Source: Chelonoidis abingdonii
Taxonomy: Eukaryota; Chordata; Testudines; Testudinidae
Assembly: GCF_003597395.2 (NCBI RefSeq)
Contig: NC_133773.1
Span: forward strand, 69,872,841 to 69,936,840
DNA: 64,000 nt
Direction: 5' to 3'
In this document: one piece after another, positions 22,308 to 35,160 of the stretch
How the letters are laid out: each line of letters begins with the position of its first letter
Numbering within the stretch: position 1 is the stretch's first letter
The notes under the pieces: generated by a model
Databases searched by the model: none
What the model was told of the DNA's origin: nothing
What the model saw: the letters and a program-made list of their open reading frames with translations, nothing else
Position numbers and translations under genes: made by a program

Positions 22308-22766
22308 ATGCTTACAAACAGAAAGATCCCAGAGAAAGAAACTGATTGTACTACATGTAAAAGTCTTCTGAAAAACCTCAGTACATTACAGTCCCATCAT
22401 TTCCTAGTCATTGATCTATGTGGAAAAGTGTACAAAACATACTGCCTCCTTTACTGTCTTATTGCTGAACAGTGGAGTCGGTATGAAAATAAAAAAATGC
22501 CCAATGGCACCAATTCTTCAGCATCTCCATGCACATGGAGGACTTGGGTGCAAGTTCAGAATTGGTTTTTGCGTTTTATCATTGACTTGACAGTGGATTT
22601 GACAGATATTTGGGTTGAAAACTTATGTTCTACATTTACTACAATACAGCTTACTTTTCTTAGGTCTCTTCTAGCGGAAAAACAGAATGTTAGAATTTAT
22701 TTATTCTTCTTGGTTGCATTGTGGTTTTTTCCATCAAAAATAGTTTATATTCTCCAAAACTGGTGA
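22308..22766 (+). other. 152-codon open frame of uncertain status
   Basis: This is the longest non-transposon frame in the window. It begins MLTNRKIPEKETDCTTCKSL and ends KIVYILQNW. It is Leu/Phe/Ile-rich at the C-terminus, with a hydrophobic stretch near residues 128-146 (RIYLFFLVALWFFPSK) that could be a membrane segment. No family is recognised and there is no upstream promoter or splice context. Chance is the simplest explanation in AT-rich DNA, but the length is unusual. Confidence 0.2.
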
Positions 22767-22769
22767 ACA

Positions 22770-23815
22770 TTTCTCTTCATTCCGATATTGCTATCCTGAT
22801 ATATTCATTAGTTACTGCTGTTGAACCTCTTACAATGGTTCAAGTTCAGCACCCTGATTCAACTTACGATTACTGCTAGGTTTCATTCAAAATTGGAAGA
22901 AATTATTTGATGCTTATGCAGAATTGTTGGACTGTATTTTGATATACAGTACATAACTTGTTCCATTCTCTACTGTATTTTCTATGACTTTGCTAAACAA
23001 AAATGTGAACCTTTATCCAATTATAGTTTTCAAACCTTTGATAATAACCTCTTCAAAATGCCAAATCATGCTAGTTTTCAGTGTGCCCTGAATTGTTAAG
23101 TTTGTACTAATCTTTTTTGGGTATCTGGTCACACTACCACAATATCCATCCCTGAAACTTTGTAGAGAAACTTCCATTTTGTTAATTTAAATACAAGTAT
23201 CTGAATTCTAATAATTTTCTAAACATTTTAAAAGTTAGTCAAAATAAACATCCAAATATAACTTCAGTACAACAAATAATCAATTACAATGCAGATTACT
23301 AACACCAAAAATACACACACTGGTCAGGATAACATGAATATACTCTCATTTCTTCACTCCACCTCAAACTTATTAAAATTCTTATCCATCTAACATGACA
23401 GTCCCCTTTCTCCTTTATAAATGCCTAACCATAACTTATTAAACTATTATTTTATCATTTAATTTCTAGGTATTCATTTGAGGCTGCTTCCACCATTTTT
23501 TAGTCTTAACCTTCAGTTAGTGGAAAATTACACTTCCTCAGCCTCAGCCTCTTTGCATCAGAAAAAGCAGTGGAAACCACCTGTTCTTTAGAACATTTAT
23601 TCAGATCTTGCAGCATGGAAAAACCATTTAGCAGAAATGGCTGTGGCAAAGCTGGCAATTCTTAACTCGCATTATGCCAAATCCTCCTTGCTTGAAAAAT
23701 TCCATTAATGTCCCCACCCCAGTATCTTTTAGTTTTTGGACAAGCCCAAATAAAAGGCTAAATTTAACCCTGACTGAATGAAGCTGAGAAAATTCTGATT
23801 GGTCTCCAGTCACTT
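22770..23815. other. No gene recognised
   Basis: Very AT-rich, homopolymer-rich sequence with no notable frames or repeats I can name. Confidence 0.5.
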
Positions 23816-23819
23816 CTTA

Positions 23820-24195
23820 AAGGAGCCAGAATGCAAATGAAAACATGACCCAATATCTTTTGGATGAGATGTAAAACTGAGGCTTTGACCACAGGTGGGC
23901 ATAAAGTATCTTATGCTGCATTTCATAAGAATAGGAATGCTAATCCTGGTGTCCTGACAAAATGCAGGTGATTGCATCCTACCTTCCCCTGAAGTTTCTA
24001 TTGCATATGGCATTCTTCTTCACTATCTGCTCTAAACTGTTGTGCAGAATCACGGGGCAGTGTTAGTTCCACCCTAGATGTGACTGCCGTCTAGTAGTAA
24101 GTGAAATTATCTCTATATGTATTCACAGGACTGTTGTGAGGTTTATTTATATAATATTTGCAAAGAATGTTAAGATATTGCTATAGAAGTGCAAA
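23820..24195 (+). mobile_element. Ancient LINE (L2/L3-like) 3' fragment
   Basis: CCCAATATCTTTTGGATGAG, then ATGTAAAACTGAGGCTTTGA, TAATCCTGGTGTCCTGACAA and a tail GATATTGCTATAGAAGTGCA resemble the 3' UTR of L2-type amniote LINEs ('gatgagatgttaaactgagg ... gtgtcctggccaa ... gctatagaaatgca'). It is too diverged for a family name. Confidence 0.45.
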
Positions 24196-24589
24196 ACAAT
24201 AACATCTCCTCCCCCCACGCACTCACGCACTCCTTAGGTCAAAACTTTCAGTCATAAGTGATGAAAGATACAGTAGGTGCCTACATGAATATATCTATTT
24301 ATAAATCTATATTTAGGACCTAAACAAGTGCCTTGTCTTCCAGTGGTGCTGAGCACCCACAGCTCCCTTTATGGTTAAATGGACTGGAGTAGCCTCCACA
24401 AAGCAGCCTGGAAGTGCAGATTCCTCTTTCTTCCATGCATTTGTCTACCTTAGCTACTCAGGCTGATGGCTTGGCAGAGGATCAGCCCCTTATAATTTTG
24501 TTTCTGTACATCAGGAATAAAATGATTCATCAACAGGGAGAGAATTCAGTTAATAAAGCCCCATAATCTTGCATGGTGTTTTACTGCAA

Positions 24590-24900
24590 TTTAAAATAAG
24601 ACACAGGGTGAGATTCTGTGCTTCATTTCTTAGAGGTTCAGCACAAAATTCACAGTTCTGGGAAAGGGGGGATTTCAACCAATGTGAGGCCCTCCCATTT
24701 CTGGGATCCTCCAGGGGCTGCAGAGATCTCAGATGTAACTTAGACAGCCCTTGCAAGGCGGGAGTGGGGGAGGGAGGAGGAGGGAGGAGACGACTGTCTA
24801 AGTTACACCATCCCACCACTGCTGTCTGAATCTCTATGGCACTGCATGCTGCAACCCTCCCCAAATCACCTCCAATGACCACTCTGTATACCAAGATTTC
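24590..24900. repeat. Dispersed repeat with hairpin and G-rich loop
   Basis: TGTAACTTAGACAG (24734-24747) pairs perfectly with CTGTCTAAGTTACA (24794-24807). The 46-bp loop carries GGCGGG, GTGGGGGAGGGAGG and GGAGGGAGGAG runs. The surroundings (CTCCAGGGGCTGCAGAGATC) look like a high-copy repeat. The opposing frames at 24550-24981 are by-products. Confidence 0.6.
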
Positions 24901-25079
24901 CTTGTTGGGCACCCTTAAGAGCAGTCTTCTGCCATGACAGCAGTGGGAAAATCCTCCCTCAAGTGGAACCAGGGTTTTCAAGGCCCCTTTTATGTCACTT
25001 TGCCTCTTATAGCCAATCTAAAGGGGCTGGAGTGGTGGTGACGATCTCCCCCAAAGTCCCTGCCTCAAAATGTTAACAA

Positions 25080-25580
25080 TCCAGATTAGACAAACATGAA
25101 CTATGAAGGCAAGAGAGAAAGGAAGGGCAAGGTGGAAGGAGCAGAAGTGGAAGCTGCCTGACTGGAATACAGAGGAGTGAAGAGCCGTGTTTCTGTGGTG
25201 GTGTGGGGAGACAGTGGGACAAGGGACTAGAATAAGAAGTTGGGGGTAGGAAACTGGGACCTGGGTTTGTGGGGGGAGAGATGAGGATGGAACAATGAGA
25301 CTCTTAATGGAACAGGGAAAAAGTGGTCAGGATTTGGAAGACAGGGCTGGAAGGGTCTTTTACCATTAGGATGAATTCTCCTCAGAGCCTGGACTAGACC
25401 CAAAATCCCCCAGTCTCACTATTCTTCTGCTATAAGCAAATAGCTGTAAATCTCACTGACAAATATGTTCCTCATCTCCTTCTAATGCTGGTCCACATAG
25501 ATGATAACCTGCTATTGCTATTAGTTACTTTCTTAGTTCAATAGGCAGAGGTCTGTACTGTGGAACAAAAGGTTGTAACC
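25080..25580 (+). repeat. Dispersed repeat, copy 1 of a pair
   Basis: 25384-25530 (CAGAGCCTGGACTAGACCCA ... ATGCTGGTCCACATAGATGA) matches 36244-36390 in the same orientation, sharing TTCTGCT-TAAGCAAATA, CATCTCCTTCT and CTGGTCCACAT words. The purine-rich part upstream (25100-25330) also resembles 35990-36200 in composition. Probably one retroelement or LTR family; name unknown. Confidence 0.55.
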
Positions 25581-28160
25581 TTACTCATGTACCAGGTGGG
25601 ACTGAATATAGTTTCACATGCTGGAATTTGTTTTTGCAATTTGCTCACTTTAAAAACTTTTCAGTGCTTAACTTTGTAATTTTTATGTTCTTTTAATGTT
25701 TATGTATGTAATGTGTGAATAGCGTTTACCCAGCTATCAAGCAAATATGTTTATTAACCATAATAAATTAGTCTTCAACACTCGTTACAGAAAAACACAA
25801 AGTACATGTTTGCTAACTTGTTTTGAGAATTTATTTTGTACACACAAATTTCCTGCTGTAGTATTCACTATGTATCAAACTACACTTGAGAAGAACTTCC
25901 TTTTCAGATGGTTAAAAAGGAAACTTTATCTAGAGTACTTTGATCTGTAAAGGAATTTAAACAAAACAAAACAAACAGCTCCCAGATATAACCAGTATCA
26001 CATTTCACACACATCTTTCACACCTGGCCCAATTATAATCTTCTCAGTGTAAACAGTCCTGTGGGTGTTCATGACTCCCTCTTATTTTACAAAACTGTTT
26101 AACCACCAGTGAAGTGAAGCCACCAAGTTTAATTCTCCTCTCTCACGTTTGGTATAAATAAGGAATAATCTTACTGGAGTCTGTTTTTATTACATGCAAG
26201 CCTAACAGAGATAGGGTTCCCACTGTGTTTGGAACTGCACAAACACATAGTGAGAGGAAGTGCCTGCTCCAAAAGGAGATTTTCTCCCAAATTATACTGG
26301 TCTGAGATGCAAGTGAAACAATAGTCCGTTCTTGACTAGAGACAAGTTTTAGGATTGATACCTTGCTATACTTAGAGAATAGAAACTGGAACTGTATATC
26401 ACTGCAAAGGGGAGATTCTTAGCCCTCCAAGATCACCCATAGTCTTAGATGCTCCTGAGATAGCTGACCTTAAAACTGTTATATTACTCTGTACAGATTT
26501 TTCTTTTAGATAATATCAAGAAGTTTCTAAAATTTTACCATTGTTTTAAATGGCTATTAACTTAATCAAATGACCCTTGTTCTCTTAATATAGGACATCA
26601 TAAAATTAATGGTAAAGTTTTGAAGTCCAAAGCTAGTGTTCTGTTTTTTTCAATCTCTCCTCATAAATACCATAAGTCCAGCCATGCCTCAAAGGTCACT
26701 TTCTAGCTCTGTGTTGACTTTCTCCAGAATTACTTACAATTTTGTATTCAATTTTTAAAAAGACTTTTAGCTCAAACGCTCAAAGCTGTTCTGTTGTGGG
26801 GGGATGGGGCAAGTAAAGAAATGTGATAGTGCTACTATAGAGACAAGCTGTCACCACCTCTGATGGAGTCTGTACAAATTCTGATATTTTTACAGAAGCC
26901 AGAAAATGATTTTTCCTGCTTTTTAAAAGATTATTAATCATCTGCTTTGGAGAATTATGAAATCATAGGGTCAAAATTGGAGGTCGTTCCTCAGATAATT
27001 ACTGACTAGCACGACTAGCACTTGAACTGGGCTGTGCAATAGGGGATGGGGAATGGGACCAGCAGAAGGCAAAGAACCTACCCAATCACTTTGAACTCCC
27101 ACACAGGTGCCAGGCATAATCCAGTTGTCAAGTGCAAGCACACTCCTTACTGGCACACTCATTGGTGGTAGAATGCCCAAAAAGTCTGAGAAGAATAAAG
27201 TGCCATGAGGGACTGCTATAATCAACTAGAGCCTGAAAGTATAACACAGGCCATAGGACTTCCCTGAATTAATTCCTGACTGAACTAAAGAATATCTTTT
27301 AGAAAAACACGCAATCTTGGTTTGAAAAGAAGCCTCAAAATGAGGGTGAGTTCCTATATTCTGAACTGGCCTGCAAAGCTAGTTGAGTATGGAAGGGAGT
27401 GTATTCTGCACAAATGAACGAGCGATGGTGCTGCGTGCAAACTGGGAGATCTAGAAGGAATGCTGTCCCCCGCTTGCAGCACAGCCACACTGCACTCCCT
27501 AGTTCAGGACATGGCTTAAAAGTCACAGTTTGGCCTTGAGTAAGGATTCCTGGATGTAAAGAATAAAAAATAGATTAGGAAAAGGTCTATTAAATTATAC
27601 AGTCTATTCTCTTGGTGCACAATTGTTTCCTATTGTAAAAGGGTTAGTGCGTTATTCAGTCTACTTTTTAAAATCTCAATAATCTGCTAGAAATGGACAT
27701 TGTTGTATAAGCCTGCTCTGGCAGATGGATGTACTAGACAACCTAATGCTGGTCTTCTACATCTCTAATATCTATTATTACAAGATCAATGTGTAAGCAT
27801 CTTTTGGAATCAGGGAAGCATTTTGTGGCTCCTTAAAGTATTGCAGTTGGACAGAATCCCATTACATGTGGTACTTCTGACTTTCCTGTTTGGTGACTCT
27901 ACGTCAACAGAAGCAATACAGTGTAATTTAAGTGGAAGATGTTTCTAAATCAGTCAGATAAAGGAAATAAATTCAATTAAATGTAAAAATAACACTTAAA
28001 CAGTAATCTTCTAGTCCTAACCAGTGATGTACAGAAGAAGAAGAGATTATGATAGGCTAGATGACCTCAACCTTCTTGACAATAATATTAGAAACAACTC
28101 CTGATAGCTACAGAAATGGCATGTAATTTCTTGCTTCTTTTTCAGTGATCAAATCTGTCT
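25581..28160. other. No gene recognised
   Basis: AT-rich intergenic DNA. 27700-27770 (GATGGATGTACTAGACAACC) and 28040-28080 (GATAGGCTAGATGACCTCAA) look like tiny CR1 tail remnants. 24901-25079 is also unassigned. Confidence 0.45.
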
Positions 28161-28201
28161 CTATTGGGATACTATAAATACTTGTTTTGTTTATTCTACA
28201 G

Positions 28202-28403
28202 CTCAAGGGCAAATGTACGGGAGAGACAAGATTCTGCGGTTGCAGAGTTACAGAAAGCTCAGCGTTCTACTGCACCAATAGGAGTGTCTAAGTACTTTTT
28301 GAGACAACCTCAAAATAAATCTGTATGGCTCTCCACATCTTATAGACACATTTATCAGAGAGAGGAAAATGAAAAACAGCATAATGGTTTAAACAAATCT
28401 TAA
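28202..28403 (+). CDS. Candidate terminal coding exon of an unidentified gene
   Basis: A good 3' splice site (pyrimidine-rich TTGTTTTGTTTATTCTACAG ending at 28201) precedes an open frame of 66 codons closed by TAA at 28401-28403. The peptide is charged and compositionally normal, not repeat-like, with segments such as RERQDSAVAELQKAQR, GVSKYFLRQPQ and STSYRHIYQREEN. Poly(A) signals AATAAA follow at 28476 and 28716. These traits suit the last exon of a + strand gene upstream of TLL1. I recognise no family; the short helical and Tyr/His-rich end loosely recalls small ciliary or sperm microtubule proteins, but that is only an impression. No partner exon upstream was identified. It could be chance or a relic. 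Confidence 0.4.
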
Positions 28404-28475
28404 AAAAACATTTTTTTCTAAAGAAGATGTATCTTCATGTAAATGTACACTATATTGCAGTGTAATTTATATGCA

Positions 28476-28481
28476 AATAAA
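28476..28481 (+). terminator. Candidate poly(A) signal
   Basis: AATAAA lies 73 bp after the stop of the candidate exon ending at 28403. A second AATAAA is at 28716-28721. The hexamer is common in AT-rich DNA, so the assignment depends on the exon being real. Confidence 0.3.
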
Positions 28482-28499
28482 TGTCAAGGGTGAAACCCA

Positions 28500-31400
28500 T
28501 GGCTGAATTAAAATACAATGCACTTCAGAATTTTGGTCCTGAGCCAATTAAAACTCTGGTGTGTCCCTGTAGGATAGTGGTTTGGCACTTGCAGACCATA
28601 ATGGCATTTCTACTCTAAATAAATGTTAAAGTCATTACTGTAGAATGCATCTTGCTCTGTTTACCTCCCTATGTTCTTTTCTTAAATGAGCTATAAATAG
28701 CAGTTGGTCTTCATTAATAAAGTTATAGGCCAGCACCCAGGACAAACTCCAGGACAAATGTGTGATGTCACAACCAGAGCAAATTAAAGATCTATATGAA
28801 AACACAACATCATAGAGTTGTAATGCAATGTCATCCTGCCTTTACATGAGGATGTTGTCACAAACCTTAAAATATTTCAGGATACTTGCACAGCACAAGA
28901 CAGCCTCATGATCATCTAGATTTTTCTGCTAAAATCTGGTCCTATATACATCAGGACTTTCCACTTAAGTGACTCACTGGCTGATTTATCAAATCAATTC
29001 AGATTTTCTTAGGCAGATATTAATAGATAATTCAGTAATTGGTATGTGCCACATTTGGTCTCTTGAGCACAGACTGAGTAAATGGGATTTCTGCAGGAGT
29101 CCTGTGCTTGGACCAGGTGGGATGGAATTTTCCATCTAACTCAACAACAGAAATAGCATACTACCTTTGTCAGGGCTGCTGCAGCCCATAGATTTGTAGT
29201 AAAATACTTGTCTACTATTCCCTACAGTATGAAGGTGTATTTGAAAGTGAATTTAGGTAGCCAGGGACAACCTTACCCCTTCACCAGCTTCCTGTCTATC
29301 TCCCTGCATGCTGCAGCAGAGGGTATCAAGTTAGAACATGGCTCAATAGCACTAAGGAAGTATGCAGAGTCCAGTTTTACAACCTTTTTGTGGTTTATCT
29401 CTCACTCCCATATAGAATGATAATGGATTTGCTGTTCTATGAGTTCTATTCCCTAGAGAAAAAGGCCTATAGAAATTTCCACATAATTAATAAGGAAGGC
29501 CACAATTCTGAACAAGATAAAAGAAAAAATACCCCAATTAATACTCATTTAATAATAAAAGATGTTACATCTGCAAGTTATCTCTGAATGAAAGGTAGAT
29601 TTGTAATCTAGAGTCTCCTTACTTGGAAATTAGCAAAACACTGGCAGTTTTTTCTAATCTATCAATCAGAATGTTGAGTTTTTATCCTTGAATGTGACTT
29701 AGATTAATCAACAAACATTTTCCAAATTATTATTTATATAGTACACAAAAACATTATAACATAATCTTGTTCATTTTACTTCATGAGACCAAAATGCTTG
29801 ACCATAGTACAATTATGTCATCTGAAGTTTTGCAGGGTCTTAAAGATCTCACAGAGCATGTCTCCTTCAAAGGCATATCCAACTGGCTCTCTCCTCTGTC
29901 ATCCAAGACCCCATTTTTCCAAAGGCTTCAAATCAATATTCCTGTCTAAGGTAGGGAAGAATAACTATTCCCCCTTTCCCCCGACCATGGAGGTTTCAGC
30001 ACCCATGGTTGTATATATATATTCACACAAAATCATAAGTGTAACGTACTAACACAAAATAAGTTTTGTTGTTACACTTATCTTCTAGTCTTCCTAATGA
30101 AGATTGAGGCCTTACTGAAAAGGCATTACTTTGTGCACAGACCTAGTTACATAGATATGATTGCTTAACTATAACCTACAGCTTCCTTTATTAATGTTAC
30201 TGTAGTATGTAGAGTGGATTTTGCTCCTCACACTTCTTCTTCACTGACAACATTGTTTCATAAACATTTCTTTTTTCTTACTGTTGCAATATAATAAAAC
30301 CATTGGTTTAACAAGACTAGCAGCAGCATATTGATGATATTTTTTTCTAGTAGCTATTCAGTAACTTATTACAGGTACATTTTTGTCTTCTCCAACTTGT
30401 GTCCTGGAAATAGTTAATGCATTGCAAGGACCTCACTGTGCTTGTCAGCTCCCCGAGAGTCTTCAGGCAGGTACAATAGGAGCAGAGGCCAGAGGCGAAG
30501 AGCCTGCTGCTGTTGATAACCTTTGGCTTTCACTAGGGGTCGCAGGATGTCAAAAAATCAATCTGCCAGCAAGGACAACGCTGCCATACCCAATCTGTGC
30601 AAAGCAGGTTGAATGCAATCATTTGCAAACTGAGAGTAATCCTTTGGAAAGCTTGTAAATTAGGACAGCACATTAGGGCCATACATTTTCCTCTATCTTG
30701 GTGGCGCTGGTTCTAGATGAAACCTTGAGTATGCAGAATATTAGCCTTAAGTTTTGGGAAAAGGCATCTGATTTTTAACAAATATATGCAGTTGATTAAC
30801 TGCAGGAAATATCTCAAGTTGACACAAAGGAGAGATTTTTCTTTGCTGCTGCATTTAATCAAGATATTAAGTAAAGATTTGATCAGACTTCATATATCCT
30901 ATAATGTCATTTTTAGTAACCAGTGACACACACTACTGTAAATGAATAATACATTTGGTTCATAAATGCAGATATCTCTCTTAGGATCATGTCACTGCCA
31001 GAGGCATGGCTGTTGCTGCACTTTTAGAGCAGGGTATCTGAGTAGCAAATTTGGACTTCCTCTATATAATATTTGATCAACTGAATTTCTAACCATTTAC
31101 TTTATAAAGTATTCATATTAAAACACAATCTCAGCTAAGGCTCTCGAAAAAGAAAGTTTCTATATTTCTTCACTACTTTAAAAACAAATCCCTTTGTTTT
31201 TCATACTACAAAGTTGTCATTTTAATAACAGGGTGAATCCTTAACTTGCTTTTCTAATATCCTGGGGAAACAGACACTCAGTTACTGTGGTGACAGGGTC
31301 CATATAAGTACTAGATAGAAACAGATACAAATACCCAAGAAGCAGCAAGACTGGTCTTTTTTTATTGAGGAAAACAGAATTTGGAGTATGGGTGGGGAAA

Positions 31401-32850
31401 TGCTCTCAATACATCAAGCTATTCTTTTCTGAATTTACTAAATACCAAAATGTCAAATGCTGCTTTCAGTAAATATATTCTGGACTAATTCACCTTGTTC
31501 TTTCTTTTAAGTATCAGAATGAAAATGAATGAACAGACGACTCAGATTTCTGAAGGGAGGGGAGAGAGGGGAAAAAATAGCAGCCCTCCGCATATCTACC
31601 TGTGTATATATAGATAATTAAATATACTGCGGAGAGTGGAGATGGTGGTGAGAGGGGAATATGACATATTTTCACAAGTTGAGGGTGATTCTTATAACTC
31701 CAAAGTGTCAGAGTTTGATAAGCTTATCCTTTAAAAGCACGAAGATTTCTGTCAATTCCCACTGTTATATATTTCATTTGTGAAACCTAGGAGAAATTTG
31801 GGAGCTTAGGTTAGAATTTGTCTTGCATTTGGTGTTTGAAGTTGTGCTTTAAAATGTTTACCTGTAGCCTGTCCTGTAAATTGTTACCGGCAACTTATGA
31901 CTGTTGCTGTTGTAAATGCAGTATCCACAGAAACACAAGCTGCACTGTGGCAGGATGGCTCAGACATGCAGCTAGCACTTTCTATTTGTTGGAAAGTAAA
32001 GCAAGTTAATTTTTTAACATGCCCAAGTAATCAAAACATCACAATCCTTTTGTTTCTATTGCATTTCAGTGTAAATATAGTTAAAAAGCTGCTCCTGATT
32101 GTTGGGGTAATGTTCTACAGAATGAAAAACTCAAATGCCAAATTTATATCTTGACCCAAATTTCACAAAGCCCTAGGTTCAAATTTGTAGTTCCAGTTCA
32201 GCACAGACTAGATGTGAAATGTGTGTCCAGGTCAGGATTTGAATTCTGAATGGGTCTGGAAATCAGATTTTGGTTTGGGCCAATTATAGTATTGGTATTT
32301 CTTTGCGATCAATCATCCATATTTCTTTGACACCTCTACTATCCACCAATGTGTAGTTTCAGAGGCAGGTAAAAAAATAAATATTTCAAAAATATATTTT
32401 GCATAAACTGTATGGACCTAGTTCCGTAGCTGCTCAAAGTGTAAGTCCACTGAAGTAATAGAATTAACTGCATAATTGAGCTCTGCAATATGTGTATATA
32501 CGATACATATTTTATGTGTGTATATTATTATATGTATAGTTTACATCAAATATTCATTGGTGGTTGGGCATATACCTTTGATAATTGGAAAAAAAACTAT
32601 TGCTTTGATGATAGTTTTTTTTTTCAATCTCTGAATTACAGTGTAATGCCTAAATCTTCAGAAATGGGTTATTAATTATTGGCACTTGGCACTAGTGTCT
32701 CATGAAAGAAGCTTTATACAGCACAACCTAAGAAAGAGGCCGATAATAATAAAGGAGAATAATACACACAGTACAAGTAATAGGATAACATTTACATTAA
32801 TTTCCCCATAGACAGTCATGATTTTTACAGTACTGTACATCAGAAAAAGA
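28500..32850. other. No confirmed gene; two less AT-rich islands
   Basis: Mostly AT-rich. 30390-30660 and 31850-31990 have balanced composition and no recognisable repeat, so they could be conserved non-coding or regulatory sequence, but nothing in the bases proves it. A perfect-stem hairpin is at 32585-32626. Confidence 0.35.
32585..32626. repeat. A/T-run hairpin
   Basis: TTGGAAAAAAAACTAT and ATAGTTTTTTTTTTCAA form a 15-16 bp stem around TGCTTTGATG. Probably a simple palindromic accident or a tiny MITE core. Confidence 0.5.
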
Positions 32851-32855
32851 TGTCC

Positions 32856-33137
32856 TGGAGTTGATCTACACTAGAAAGTTAGATCAACCTAGCTACGTCG
32901 CTCAGGGGTAGGGAAAATTCCTATCCGTGAGAGATGTAGTTAAGCCAATCTCAGCCCCAGTGTAGACAGCGCAAGGTCAATGCTTCCACCAACTTAGCTA
33001 CCAACTCTCAGAGAGGTGGATTTACTACAGCAATGGAAGAACCCTTTCCATCATTGTAGTAAATGTCTACATTGCAGTGCTAGAGCGGCACAGTGCTGCA
33101 GCTATGTCTCTGTATTGTTTCTAGACTAGACGTACCC
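32856..33137. mobile_element. Harbinger-like MITE relative, diverged
   Basis: GATCTACACTAGAAAG at the left and GTTTCTAGACTAGACGTACC at the right are imperfect inverted copies. The interior (AGATCAACCTAGCTACGTCG; CCAGTGTAGACAG; TAGTAAATGTCTACATTGCA) shares words with 59453-59732. The same family is inferred from word content. Confidence 0.5.
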
Positions 33138-33139
33138 TG

Positions 33140-34815
33140 TCACACCATTTATATGATGTTTTTCTGGAACAAAATCATCGGAGCTCTGCGTTCCAGGCCC
33201 AAAGGGCATCATACAGCTTATTAGTCAAATGTATGTCTAGGTAATTTCTATTGTATGTGAGAGAAGAAAGAGATTGCAGTGTAACTAACTTTATACAAAC
33301 GTTGTTGTTGCTGCAGAACAAGACACATAACAGCTAACACTGTGGTCATTGATAAAGTGTGTATCTAATTTTCTCAACCCTTACCATAAGACAGCTGACA
33401 GAGTCTTCCAAGTTCTATGGGTATTGGATGTGCTTTATTTATTACTGGTGATCCGGAGTTTTAATAGTCCATTGTATCTGTTCAGAAGAACTAATGAGAA
33501 ATTAGCTACCCTATTTATACTGAGGTTCTTATCTTCATTCATAGATACTAGAGTTGGAGAGGATATCTTCCTATTCCCAGGCAGTACTGCAGGATTATTT
33601 TCATAACTTTCTTCCTTTACTAGTTTTGCCTTGAATATCTCCAATTATATTGATTCCAGACATGAAACCTCTTGGCAAGCTTCCTTATGTATGCCCATTT
33701 GCTTTAGAATATTTATCAAAGAAGTTGTTGCTAGCCTATTTTAATATCCAAAAGGTTGATCACACAAATCAAGTTAGAGGTTCTCATCTGAAATGCATTC
33801 TGCTCAAAACTGCCAATCCAAGGTGCTGAGCATCCTCAGCAACCAGGAAGTGACTGGAAGTTGGAAGTGCTCAGTACCTTGTGAGATCAGGCCCATTGTG
33901 GGTTTTCTTCTGTCAAAGGTTAACCACTGGGTTTGATTTTTTGAAATTGATATTTTGACAATATGCTGAGTACTGAAGGGAAGAATTAACCCTGTACATT
34001 TACTAGTCAGTCCCGTAACAATGTTTAATAATAGATCTGGAGTGCACAGAATTCAAAACATACCTTCTTAGACCAATGTTCTTTTCACGCCTATTATTTG
34101 AGGGCATGCTGTTGTCACTCAGTAGAACCCTGATAGGCAATAAATAAGAGTTAAAAAATTTGTATTAAATTCACTTAACAAATACTTAGATTTGGTTTTT
34201 TATCTGGAAACCTACATTTCCTTTCAGAGTCAGAAAACCTAATGAAGGACAACAAATCAGCAAAAATTGGCATTTATGCACACTGTTTATTAACTAAAAG
34301 AAAGGCAAGTTGTCTCCTAAAACTGAGAATACAGATCTATGAGTGTGCTCCAGACAAGCGTATACTTAAGATAATCTGACCTCTTTAACTTTGAACATTG
34401 CTTCCCAATTAAGCTCTTCTGGCCCTGGATCTAAATAGCTGTCCACATCTGCTGCAAATTGATTTATTCCCTGAGGAGAGTCAGGGATGCTGACCAAACA
34501 CCAGAGAACAGCGGTTTCTGATTTAGATATTCGTACTAAACAATCTGTTTTATGCTTATTTGCTTGTTTTACCATCCGCATAAGTTTTACAGCTAATCTT
34601 GTTTTATTTTTACATTTTATATAATATAAGAAATGGAGAGAGGATACAATCAGATTTTAGGTGTAGCTGGGAGCACTGCCATTATTAAGGTTGCCAGACA
34701 CTTCCCATTATTAGACATTGTTTTTATTTACTTATAATTTTGCTGAACTTTAAGCTTTAGGATGACATTTTCCATGCTGGATGTCTCCCTCAGACTGATT
34801 TATTTTATTTATTTA
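33140..34815. other. No gene recognised; one dispersed motif
   Basis: 33800-33895 carries CTGAGCATCCTCAGCAACCA ... GTGAGATCAGGCCCATTG, a repeat of the 'lead-in to CAGGCCC' sort seen elsewhere. The paired opposite frames at 33349-33644 are unconvincing. Confidence 0.4.
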
Positions 34816-34829
34816 TTTTTTAAAATATC

Positions 34830-35160
34830 AACCGATATGGTCCAGCTATTTTTGAGAATGAGGTCAGGGGAAAAGATGTAGTTTTGCCCATGTTAGAAAT
34901 TAGTGATCTTTTCTTCATACAGCTGTAGTTCCCCCATGTTTTGGAACAGGGACTTGAAACTTGGCATGTGGGTGGCCTTTCTATCAGGGATGTGCCTTTT
35001 GCCATCCCCATGAAAATAGGCCCAAATTTGGTCAAGTTATAAACCTTTGAAAAATCTGTTGCACATGCTCAGTAGAAACATCTTAGATTTTAGCAGCTAA
35101 ATTCCCTGCAGATTCCATCTGCACTGAGCATGCTCCAGACTAGGGCTGAGCAGGATTTTC
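34830..35160. repeat. Probable dispersed repeat
   Basis: ACCGATATGGTCCAGCTATT, GGAACAGGGACTTGAAACTT, TGGGTGGCCTTTCTATCAGG and TGCACATGCTCAGTAGAAAC form a block that I recall as recurrent in turtle DNA. Unnamed. Confidence 0.35.

Noticed and set aside
24550..24981. 143-codon minus frame
   Set aside because: It spans the hairpin repeat; the G-run loop translates to a Pro-rich tract and nothing is recognisable.
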